From: Nymphaea colorata
Taxonomy: Eukaryota; Streptophyta; Magnoliopsida; Nymphaeales; Nymphaeaceae
Reading direction: 5' to 3'
DNA: 64,000 bases
NCBI RefSeq assembly: GCF_008831285.2
Contig: NC_045145.1
Location: 13,346,040-13,410,039, forward strand
Part shown: positions 12,201 through 24,284 of the stretch, one piece after another
Layout: every line of letters starts with the position of its first letter
Numbering within the stretch: the stretch's first letter is position 1
Translations under genes and position numbers: made by a program
Notes under the pieces: model-generated
The model's input: only the letters and a program-made list of their open reading frames with translations
Told to the model about the DNA's origin: nothing
The model's database searches: none

Positions 12201-15200
12201 TTTGGGTACTTAGCTAACATGGAAGACACTCAAGGAAGAATCTATATCCTGGCGAATGATGGTGATTGGAACCTCTCAGACTGCAGGTCCCTTAGGGGGA
12301 TCAATCCTCTATTCACCACTAGTTTATTCAGCAGGGCTGTTTTTTGCAAGAGATGGCCGCTTGCTGAAGCTACCAACCTTTTGTTCTTAATTCCGGATAA
12401 TGGACTGTACACCAAATGGACTCCCACCCTTAACACGTGGGATCCGTTAAAAGATAGTCCTGTCAGGAGCTGAGGTCCATGAGGACCCATTTTTGCTGTA
12501 AATATCTCTCAATTTTGTTGAAATAAATGGATGGGGGCCTAACCCCCAAGCAGTCTTTGTCCGGAAAATCGAGTCACGGTCACTTACAATGGAGCGTGGC
12601 ATACCGTGAAGCTTTCCCACGTGCTCTTGAAAGGTCTGCGCTACTGTTTTGGGCGAAAAGGGGTGTGAGAGCGTTATAAAGTGGGCATATTTGGAGAGCC
12701 TGTCTACTACCACCAATATAACAGATTTTCCCCGAGAGCGGGGTAATCCCTCTATGAAGTCCATGGATATGTCTTCCCAAATTTGCTCAGGAAGAGGAAG
12801 TGGCTGTAAGAAAGCAGGTCGCGTGGTCTCATACTTGTTGCGTTGACATACATCACATTGTCGCACATAATCCCGCACAGCGCGCTTCATTCCCGGCCAG
12901 AAAAACATCGTCCTTAAACGTCGATAAGTCTCTTCCACTCCTTCATGGCCTGCACTCTTCGAGTCATTATAATGTGAGATTAAAATACCTGGCAGGCTTG
13001 TCTCGGGCGGGATAAATACGCAGCTACGAAAGTAGAGGTAAGGAGGGCGCCCCTCGTAACCATATCGTCTCGTCGGATTCTGTAGAAGGTCAGTTCGTAT
13101 TCTTTGAACTGACGCTGCTGACTGGTGGGCCCGCTGAATGTCTGTCCAAATGTTGCACTGAATGGCTGATAGAGTCCAGAAGCCGTGCCCCTCCTGCACC
13201 TGTCGAGAGAGACCATCTGCTGCTGGGTTTTCTTTCCTGCTGCGATGCCTAATCTCAAAATCGAAGCTGAGCAGTTTCATCACCCAATGCTGCACCGCCG
13301 GTACCAATGTTTTCTGTTGTAGGCAGTAGCGTAGGCTGTGATGATTTGTGAACACCACAAATTTCGTACCCAACAAATAATGCCGCCATCTAAGAATCGC
13401 CAATACCATAGCAATGAGTTCGCGCTCGTAGGCTGATTTGCTGCTGAACGTGGGTCCCATGGCGCGACTAAAAAATGCTATCGGATGTCGGTCTTGGCTC
13501 AAAATTGCGCCCACCCTTGTGTCGGATGCGTCTGTCTCCACCTCAAACTGTATGTTGAAATCGGGCATGCATAGAACTGGTGTTGTGGTGATGGCCTCCT
13601 TGAGTTTGTCGAATGCCACCTTGGCCTGGTCAGTCCATCGAAACTGATCCCTTTTTGTGAGGTAGGTCAAGGGCACTGCGATACTCCCAAAGTTGCGCAC
13701 GAACTTACGATAGTATCCTGCCAGTTCTAGGAACCCGCGTAGTTCCCGAACGGACTGAGGAATGGCCCAATTACGCACTGCCAGTACCTTAGCCTCTTCC
13801 ATCTTCACGCTACTGTTGCCAATCACGTGGCCGAGATACGTGACTTCACTCATGCTGAATGAACACTTAGAGAGTTTGGCGTGAAGGGAGTGTTGTCGCA
13901 ACGTAGAGAGCACCACCCGCAGATGATTTAAATGCGCCTCTTCGTCTGCACTAAATACAAGGATGTCATCAAAGAAGACCAGTATGAACCTGTGCAGGTA
14001 TGGCCGGAAAATATCGTTCATGAGTGACTGGAACGTGGAGCGTTCGTGAGGCCGAACGACATCACTCGAAACTCATAATGTCCATCTGGGGTTAAGAATG
14101 TTGTCTTCGGTACATCTTGTGGCATGATCTGTATCTGGTGGTACCCGGCTCAAAGATCCAGCTTTGAAAATAAGGCTGCCCCCCCTGAGTTCATCAAGGA
14201 GATCTTCCACGATGGGCAGGAGATAACGATCCTTCACTATTAGAGCATTCAAGGCGCGGTAGTCTACACAAAACCGCCAGTTTCCATCCTTCTTGCGCAC
14301 TAGGAGGGCAGGAGACGCAAACGGGCTGCGACTAGGCTGTATAATTCCCTGTTCCAACATTTCTTGCACCAATCGAGTTAGTGTATCACGTTGGGTCGGG
14401 TTATACCTGTATGGTCTCATTTTCACTGCATCTACCTCGGGATGTAGCTCTATATGGTGGTCGTAGGCGCGTGAAGGAGGCAACCTATGAGGGACACTGA
14501 ACACATTTGAAAATTCTTCCAACAGGGCCGGTAGTCGTGCACTGGTGAGGGCGGGTTCTGACCTCTCCTTCCCCTCGGTGCTAGTCATGAGGAGCACGTA
14601 CGAAGCAGTCGCTCCCTGCAACATTTTGGAGGTGGCGGTCTCTTGAACTAGTTGTCTTGGAGTAGCTAACAGGGTGAGGCACTTCCCATCTGGTTGTGTA
14701 AAATGCATTCTCATGTTAACGAAGTCGCACACGACCTCGCTCAACCCTTTCAACCAGTGGATGCCCAAAACGAGGTCCGCCCCGGCCATTGCTAGTGTAT
14801 ACAACTGTACCGAAAACTCATGGCCCTGTATCTCCAGTTTCTCGTTGGTGCACTGCCCCTTACATTTTAAAGTGCTTCCATCTCCCACGACCACATCAAA
14901 ATCCGGCTATTGGTTGATTTCACACCCCAGGGCTCTAGCTGACTTCTCACAGATGAAGTTATAAGTGGACCCTGTATCCACAAGTACACTGACCTTCCAA
15001 CCGCGGAGTCGGCCCTCCACTCGCATCAATTGAGGCACTTCATGTCCCGATAGGGCATGGAGGGATATTTCGGGCGACTGGGCAAACTCTCCTTCATCTT
15101 GTCTCTGTTCCCCAATAGCCTCCGTCGGGGCGTCCTCCCCTTCTTCTTCCACTAGGTACATATGAAAGCGTCTACATGTGTGGCCCGATGTCCACGGTTG

Positions 15201-18200
15201 ATCACAATGGAAGCAAATATTTTGACGTCGTTTTTCCCTTATCTGTTTCGGGGTCAGACGACGAATAATAGGGCGGCTTGCTAGTTTGGTTAAGTTTGTC
15301 CGGCCGGGTTGTATTTCTGAATTCGTAGTTGCTGCCCCGTGAGGACGAACCCCGGCTGCCCCTCGGCCGAGGCTCTGATATCGCTGTTGCTTTTCCTCCA
15401 CCATACGGGCTACCGCAAAACAGTCATGCAAATTGAGGGGTCGCATGCCTTGCACCTCAATACGGATTTCCTCTTTGAGTCCCCCAACAAAGGTACCAAT
15501 CAAAGTTTCTATTGGCCATCCCCAAACCATATTGCTAAGTTCTTCGAAACGCTCTTGGTAGTGTTCAATCGACCCCGTTTGACGTATTTTGGAGAGTTCC
15601 TGATTGTAATCAACATAAGCTGAAGGTCCGAAAGGCGCCACCATGGCTGAGATCAAGGTCCTCCAATCTGGCCGTCCGTGTTGATCAATCAGCCATCGGT
15701 ACCAACGAATGACTTTCCCTTCGAAGTTCATGGCAGCATGAGCCACCTTCATCGTCTCCAAGATCCCGTAGCACTCGAAGAACTGCTCGGCTTTAAATAT
15801 CCAGCTGTGTAAATCTTCTCCGCTGAATCGGGGAAAGTCCATCTTGGCATGCTTGAAGTGTGCCGGTTCAATACCTCCATAAAAGCCAGTAGATGAGGTC
15901 GGAAGGAACCCCACAGGGGCGTCCATTTGACTGTTGCTATGGCCCGGGAGTGCTACGTTGTTAGTGCCGCCGGTAACGGAGTTCAACATAACGGTGGGCA
16001 GCACGTTGGTAGTGGGCACGGTCGATCCAAAAGACCCAAATGCGACGCCGGCATTGATCAGAGGCTGAGGTAGAGGTAGAGTCGCGATGGCCGGTTGAAA
16101 AAAGGGTATGGCGCTGACCGGCGACGTACGTTGATCCGGCCCCGACACACTTGTATTGGGTGCGTGGAGGGAGCCTGGCACCGTGAGTGTCGGGGAGCTG
16201 GTGAGGACCGCATGGGCTGGTGAGCAGTTGCTGGAATGTGGGTCGCCGAGCGGAGCGCTGCCAAGGGTGGGGGCTTGCTCGAGCAGATCGCGAAAACCGA
16301 CGGCTATGGCGGTGTGGAGACGAGCCTCAGCCTCGGCTTGCACTCGTTTCATGGTCTGCAGCCTGCAGTTCACTTCGATGATTGTTTCTTCCATCCAGGC
16401 GCAATGCGCTTCCACCGCTGCCAGGGCGGTGTTGTGGAAGACTGGTGAGGCTTGCTCATCGGACGTCGGCGGCTATGCCGGCGGCGGCGGCGGCGCGGTT
16501 ATGTGTGGCTGTGATACCATTTGTTAGCTGTCGGCTAACAGAAGTCGAGAGGAAGGAAGGAGAAGGGAGAAAGGAACGAGAGAGAGAAAGGCAATCAACA
16601 AGCATGCTTAATTAGGGTAAATCTCAAGCTTAAGTACAATTAATAACGGGTTCGAACTGGACCGACTCATACTGAAATCATATCCATACTGAAAACATCA
16701 AATAGCAAGACCTAGTAGAAATAAACTACTACTGGTCCCCACGATCCCTATATGAATCGTAACACAAAGTGAAACTACAGTATACGAACTTGAAAACTCC
16801 TAATGCAGGTTCAACAAGTTACATAATTATTTGAGAGAAGAACATAAGGATGATATATGTGTGTGTGTTCCTCTTTCTCTCTTCATCACCCCTCCACATC
16901 TTCCCCACCACCCCCAACCCCGCCACTCCAAAAAAACCAAAAACAAAAAAAAAACCAAAAAAAAGGGAAAACTGAATCACATTTAATGAGGAAGAAGAGA
17001 TAAAACTTCAGCACACCAAACTGGTAGTCATCGAGTTCAAGACTCTAGTGTCCTATATAGGTAAATAAAAGAGAGAGCTGAATAGGTATAACCCAGACCA
17101 CGCAAGTCAAAGACAAAAATTGTGCAATATAACCTTACAAATATGATCTCAAGAGCAATTTGATTAGAAACATATAAGTTAATTATTTATTGAGCTTTAA
17201 TGTGTCATTTATCCATCAAAAAAATGGATGGCTCTTATAACATCAAGGTTTTGATAGTAGGAAAAATCGATATTTTCTATAAAACCAACTTGAATTAAAG
17301 CTTGTTATACATAATTAGTATTTAAAAAATATTAGCATGTATCTAGTTTAAAATATTTTTAACAAGAATTTAAATTGTTCAGTTTTTGTCTCTGAACTAG
17401 CCGTGTCTACCAGTCACTTTTCCTTTTATAAAATACAAGCCCAACTGATGACCTTTGTGAAAAAAAAAAAAAAAAGATGTGCATGGTGGATATTAGTATT
17501 TCCTATCATATCAGTCCCAACTGCCAAACATACAAGGGTCCTGTGTGTCGTCCAATTTCATTTTAATTTTTTTATTCTAAAATTTGTATATATTTTTCCA
17601 TTTACTTTTTAAACAATAATTTATGATAATTTTTTTTTCCTTATATGTAACTCGTGTCCAAAATGATATGTTGCTATGATTTGGAATCATGAAAACATAA
17701 ATCACAATACTTCCGAGTTCCAACATTAACCTGAACCGCACCTGTGATAGCTTGTTGCCCAATAAGATTACCGATGCTGCATCTGACGCAGCATTTTCTT
17801 TTGCATTTTGTAAGGCTATTCCAACATCAGCAAGAGCCAAAGAAGGTGCATCATTTATGCCGTCACCAACCTTGAAGCACATAAGACATGCACCATCATT
17901 TATGATTTATGGTGGTACTGGTTGATAACGAAGAGTAAGGTTGAGAACAATTCTTTGGTTGAAAGCACGAAACTGATCGAGATGCACTGGAAACAGAATT
18001 TGAGGGCAAAAGCAAGTACATACCATGGCAACACAATTCCCTTGATTTTGCAAGTTTGAGATAAATCTCGCTTTTTCTTGTGGATTCAAACAGGCATTAA
18101 CATATTCTACTCCAATCACTTTAGCTATACTTTCCACTGCCTCTTCCCTGTCACCAGATAACAGCATTGTTTTGACTCCATATTGCTGAATCCTTCAAAA

Positions 18201-21200
18201 ACAAAGAGCAAAATGGCAAGTCAGAAAGCCTGTTTTGAACACATTTATTATGTGGACAAGTAATTAACAATTCAATCAATTGAAGGCTACCAAGTCAGAA
18301 AAGTGAGACATGAATTTCCTCCAGAAAATACAATCAAGTTTTGAATCAGGGAATGATCCACAGCTTAAACCAATTTTTAGTTCTTATTTTGTGCACAATG
18401 TCATTTAGAAACCCTTGAGTACCAAGTGACCATAATAAACACCCAATATCTGCTATGCAGCTTATTGAACAAAAACTGCAGAAACATGAGAGAAAGAAAA
18501 AAATTATCAGCTCAAATCTTGTGGCAGCATTCAAGTTCTATTGATTCTAAAGTCTAGATGAGGTTTATCAATACATAGGTATCTAAATGAACAAATATTG
18601 ATAACTTCTTTAAATGTAACTTCCAAAACTTTAACATTCAAAAATATTGACAAATCTTCTTTCTACCAAGAAAATCTACCTTGTATATTTGGTTGTTACC
18701 CTTAAGCCCTATATTTGAAAGTTTGAAACTACCTAAAATACAACCAACTAGAGATATCTGCCCCGTAATTTGGATGCTGTGTCAGGCAAATGAAACAGAT
18801 CACTGCTTTTTATGGACAAAATGAATGTTATGTAATCACTTATTTTTATTAGAAGAAGAAAATTGCACAAGGACCACATTATGCTTGCAGAAACCAAAAG
18901 CTCCATATATTCTGTTTCTCTAGTTAAAAATTGATCAGCACCTGTATATAGTAGATTTTGCATCAGTGCGTAATGTATCTGACACTGTTATTGCACCTAT
19001 CACTCCTTCCCCCTCGCACCCAACATAAACAATGGATTCTGAATTACTTGAAGGTGAGTCACCAGTTTGTAACCTATTTCTCAAGCAATTGTCCAGATCT
19101 GCTAGATCAGATTGTCTTGCCCATTGCTTGAAGCGTGCATAAACCCACTGCTTTGCACCAACTGCAACTAGAGAGCCATCAACTTCTGCCAAGCATCCAT
19201 AACCAGGCTCCGTTAATTGCCCACTTGTGCTAGGAATTTCCAAATTAAGGGATTCTGCCTTGCTTAAGATAGCCTTTGCAATGGGATGTGATGCTGCTTT
19301 CTCCACTGCTGCAGCAAGCTGAAGAACCTCTGATTCTTTGCGAACTACAGAAACCACATCAGTGACAGCTGGCTTCCCTTCAGTCAGGGTACCTGTCTGA
19401 AATATAACGAAAAAGTCAGAGACATATGTTCTAAATCCAGTATCAAAGATAGCATGAGATTTTTGAAAATCTTGCGATATTTACAAGAAAATCGAATAAA
19501 ACAGAAAAGTCAGCAAAAAAAAAAATCTCGCCAAAACAAAAATTTCATGATTTTTTAACGTTTTTCCCCAAATGTCAATATTTTTTGGTTTTTTAGAATC
19601 ATTGAAGGTTTTTTATGTGTTATGGTTTTTTTAATTTTTTAAAAATTGTCAAGATTTTTCCAAGAAGAACAATTTTGCCAAAAAATACCCAAGAAAAGTG
19701 TCACCAATATTTTCCCGAGAATGATATTTGTGTCTAATCTCTAGCATATGATGGCAAACAGTCTATACCTTGTCAAAGGCAAAGACATTTACACTAGCCA
19801 ATCGTTCCAATGCATCTCCACCTCTCAAAACAAGTCCTTGTCTAGCACCTATTTGACACCAAGGATGCAACATAAGAGGGTTTTCTTCCAATACCAAAGG
19901 TTTGTATCTCTCTATGAAGAACACATAAAGAACTCACCAAGAGATGTGCCAACAAGGATCGCAGTTGGTGTAGCAAGCCCTAGAGCACAGGGGCAAGAAA
20001 CCACCTGAGTAGGAATTCAAAAGAAAAAAATTAATAGTGATGACCAACAAACAGATGCAGTAGCCAGGCGTATAAGTGCCAACAAGGACAGCAGTAAGTG
20101 TAGCAAGTCCAAGAGCACAAGGACAAGAAACCACTTAAAAGAATCCAGGATCAACAAACAGGAGCAGTAGCAAGGAGTAAATGTTGAAGAAATGTCCATG
20201 GAGCAATGCCGACTTGTTTTTTGGGTATATGTGATCTTTAAGAACTTTGCTGGAACACTATTCTTTGAGGTGTACACAGTATTCATCTCAAATATTTTGA
20301 AAAAAGAGAATGAAAATGATATATTTTGTACAGGTCTGACAACAGAAGAAGAGCCATACTCAGGTCCAAACGGATAAAGTTGGACCTCTCTTGTAACAGC
20401 ATGCATATAGACCTGGACATGGAATCCGAGTTACCCCGTCTAATCAGCTCCAGTACGAGTCCCAAGATCCCACTGGCAAACTCCGAGTTACCCCATCTAA
20501 AGACAACCGAGCTGTTTGACTTTGCCTTTGCTAAATCAAACTTAGTTATTTGAAAAGAACACAGCACTCACTAATACATTCACAGCCAGCTTCAAGCTCA
20601 GAAGTAACGGGCTTCCCTCTGGCCCTGAAATGTCATTGAGAAGTACCTCAGGGAAAATGTCAGTTCCAATATAATACCTGAAAATGCACATCCGTATCAG
20701 TTTCAAAATGCAAGCAAAATCATGATATATACAATCAAAAGAATCTGCAAAAGCACCATGAACTCTAAACATCCCAACTCTGTCTTCTCATGCTCTTCTG
20801 CTTTACATGGCTTACTGAAACCAAAAGCACGTCAATAATATAACATCAACAAACATTCATTAAGAGACACGGTGGGTGTGGGTGTTAGTTAGCATGCTGT
20901 TGAGATTTGAATGCCGCAAGGCTCGACACTCAGTGACCTATAATGCAATGTTTATCTGTGTGTAACACGTAAAAATAATAAGATTAAATCAAAAGATTCA
21001 CAACTCAACTATTCTACCAGATCAAAAAAGGTACAAAGAAAAGAATGGCGATTAGCGACCACCATATAAAGTTAAATATTAGGACATAAATCAGCCTCCA
21101 CATCTCAAAATCAAGTCCAATATTTACTTAACACAAATATACTCTCAAAACAAATGGCTCACAATGCATGTAACGATATAGATGAAAATCTGCTTTTCTC

Positions 21201-24200
21201 TAACTCAAAATCTCACAAAAAATACACCCAATAGAGCTGAGACAAAAGAAACTGTGCCCCAAGGCACGAAAGAATATATTTCACTATTGAAAGCTTCAAA
21301 GAAGCATGAATAACAAGAAGGAACAGCAGTCCCTTTACTGGAATAAAAGACTAGCTGTTGGAGGCTTTCCAAGGTTAGAAGAGCTGCAGCTTGTTAGAAA
21401 ATCTGCAGCCCAAAAACAGAATAAATAAAAACACATAATACAAAAAGAGAAAAGATAAAGAAGTAAAACATACAGATGTACAATAAAACCCCAATATTAA
21501 CATACAGATGTACAATAAAACCCCAATATATATATAAGTACACACTCCCACACACAAATTATACATGTGAATCATGTAACAAAGGTATTTATGATTTTGT
21601 ATACATATCCATACACGTACATATTTACATATTTTCTAACATATGAAAATGAGGTTGCTTAATGCAAAAATCAGAAGCATCAACCAATGTAATTGGCAAA
21701 GCAAAAATCAGAAGCATCTTCTTTCCTAGAATGAATATGCAGTTGTACAATCATTCTCCATAAAAGTCAAACAATTTCAAGTTACCAAAAGTAAGCAGAT
21801 CTACAAGTCAACTGTTCGACAGTAACAAAGCAGTGTAAAGAAAAGTTAGTGGTGGGTGATTGCCACATACGATTCACAAAGACAGGCAAATGTGGCTTTG
21901 CAGTGCTAAATATCAGAAGAACTAAAGAAACCAATGTAAATGAAGGAGGAAAAGAAGAGGCAATCTAGGTGAGAAAAATCTACCACACCTCCATATTTGG
22001 AACTAAAGCTCATATTTACCCAGAATGAAGGTAAGCCAGATAATTATTCTTCATAGAGAATATCAAGACAACAAGCTGGTATTACTTGCAAGGATAACCA
22101 AACTAGAAAAGTTTCTACAGAGCAATAAGAACACATGCAACTACCAGAATGCAAAGGTTGCTGCAGATAACGTCATCACACTGTATACAAATGACCCAGC
22201 AATTGAATCTGCAATTCTTTGGATGGGAGCCTCATTACTTTGTGCATCCTCAACCTGTAAAACCCCAAAAGAGTCTTACTGTGCAGCATTTTTTTGGTCT
22301 AACCAGCAAATGGTGGCTTCTTATAGTGATTTTCAGTCAAAGTATACAAAAATACAATTGCAATCCACAAAACACCGACTTATGTTTCCCTTTCTATTTC
22401 TTTCCACTTGTTGTAACCAACAAAGTAAGAGGTGTCTTTGAAGTTTTTCTAATTCAAATCAAACTAAAGTGCTTCAGACTGCGATTTTTTTCCTCCATCT
22501 TTTTATTGCATGCAGGTCAGACATGCAACGACTTCAGTAAAAGACAAAAAGTCTATGTCACATGGATTCGCTGAAGGTGCCACACCTGTGTCAACACAGC
22601 TTGACATGGATGCAGGTTTCGACTTACACTGGAGTCCTGGACATGGTCCACCCCATGCTCGTCTTGATTGTCCAAATATGGACTCCATCAAAGGTAATTG
22701 AATCTAAAAAGCCACGGAATAGCTTTTATTTTATGCTGTAACCTTACCAGCTTAAGAAACCTTTCACATGAAGTAGGACATCAGAGTAGTCCTTCGTCAA
22801 ATTATTTTGGGCACCACAGATTAGCTCATCAGACAATTCTGCCTCATGATATAATACCATAGAGTAAAAGCAATAAATTATCTGCATGTGGAGAATAAAA
22901 CCAATTTGATGACATATTTGGCTAAAGGCATGCTTACTGTACTCTTATGAACTATGATTGAAAAATTTTGCACACACCTATCACATTATGTGCAGACAAG
23001 GATATACTTTCCAAGAGCAGTTCAGACATGAAAAAATGCTTTTGACAAATTAATATTTGGACACTAGCTTCATGTTTCCTCTTTTATGTCTTACATGTGT
23101 GCTTGAACTTTTATATCACAAATCCATCGTACAATCTGTGCCATTTGACAATTCCTACTTTTTGAACATCAATAGCCAGAAACTAAATCCTCTAAACTCT
23201 TTAGCCTCTTATTCATTGCTAACTATGTTTTCGTTCGCTTTAAAACAGATGGGTGCTAAAGTACTTCCAAAATAGTAGAAAAAATATCTAAGAAATACTT
23301 AATATGTGCCATGTAGTATACAAACTCAGAAGCAAGAAATTGGCAACATGACTAATTTAGGTACTGACAAGATCGAGAAGTAACATACTAACCAAACGAA
23401 CAATTTTGGAAATTGTTGACATAGAACCAGTGGAAGATGCCTGAATCCTCAACGGGCCATCCTAGAAAATGCAACTGAAAACTGTCAGATCATGCATCAT
23501 AATATGTCCCCACAAGACTGATAAGCATCTTAGAATATCTCATCTGAGAATAATTCACTTTGATAACTACTCACATGAAGTACATATTGCAGTGTGACTT
23601 TCATGGTAGTTAAGCCTGAACTGAAGCAACACTCAGACGGCCCCATATTGGCTCCTAATACTAAATGAGGTCCTCATATGAATTTATCCATGCATCTATA
23701 CTAAACTCAAGGGACACCTTTCCAGAATGCCATACATGTTCTTAAATCTTAGACAATGTGTTAGGCTCTGTTTTAGTTTAATATGTTAGGTTCTGTTTTA
23801 GTTTACGTTATATTTGGGTTTATCAGTCAGTTTGGATCGGGACCATAGTAGGGACCCGCTTTGCTTATGCTGTAATCTCTTTTTGGGCGTGATTAGCCCT
23901 AATGCAAACTATTATGATGTTTTGTTCTCTCTCTTGATGCCTTTTCCTCTCTTCCACCGTACCAGTCGATTGATGGCCTTGAAGGCTATCAACTGGTATC
24001 AGAGACATGACAGATCCCGCTGCCGCCCTTGACGACAACGTGACGCTCACCGCCCTTGAGTCAGTAGTTACTCCAGTTTGCATATTCCAGGTAGTTAGTT
24101 TGGAAAGAAACAATGCTCCAAGTACCACAAGGACACAGTTTTACATGCATCACATGTTCCCAAACAAAATTACTGGTTGACTAATTTTTCCATGTTGAAC

Positions 24201-24253
24201 AAGTTAATTCAACCTATTAATCTATTAGATATACCACAAGAGCACGGGGAGAG

Positions 24254-24284
<31 letters not shown>

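Larger units (their letters stand above)
7850..16764 (-). mobile_element. Ty3/gypsy chromovirus (probably Reina clade), interrupted by a LINE
   Basis: Bounded by two LTRs of 242-243 bp beginning TG and ending CA, flanked by the 5-bp target duplication CAAAG (7845-7849 and 16765-16769). Transcription direction is minus, as shown by a tRNA-iMet-type primer site next to the right LTR and a polypurine tract next to the left LTR. The order gag, protease, RT, RNase H, integrase, chromodomain relic is that of a chromovirus. The short LTRs and about 5 kb of own sequence after subtracting the nested LINE suggest the Reina clade (inference). My hand alignment of the LTRs gives about six substitutions and one indel, so insertion is fairly recent. 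It sits in PAA2 intron 15 in the same orientation as the gene. It is dead: nonsense codons, frameshifts and loss of part of the integrase. Confidence 0.92.

Noticed and set aside
12980-13258. Open frames overlapping the chromovirus pol in other frames
   Set aside because: They are shadows of the RNase H/integrase frame and have no independent support.
22503-22701. Short open frames on both strands with splice-like ends in PAA2 intron 9
   Set aside because: They would add unrelated residues between two exons that already join in phase within a conserved P-type ATPase segment.
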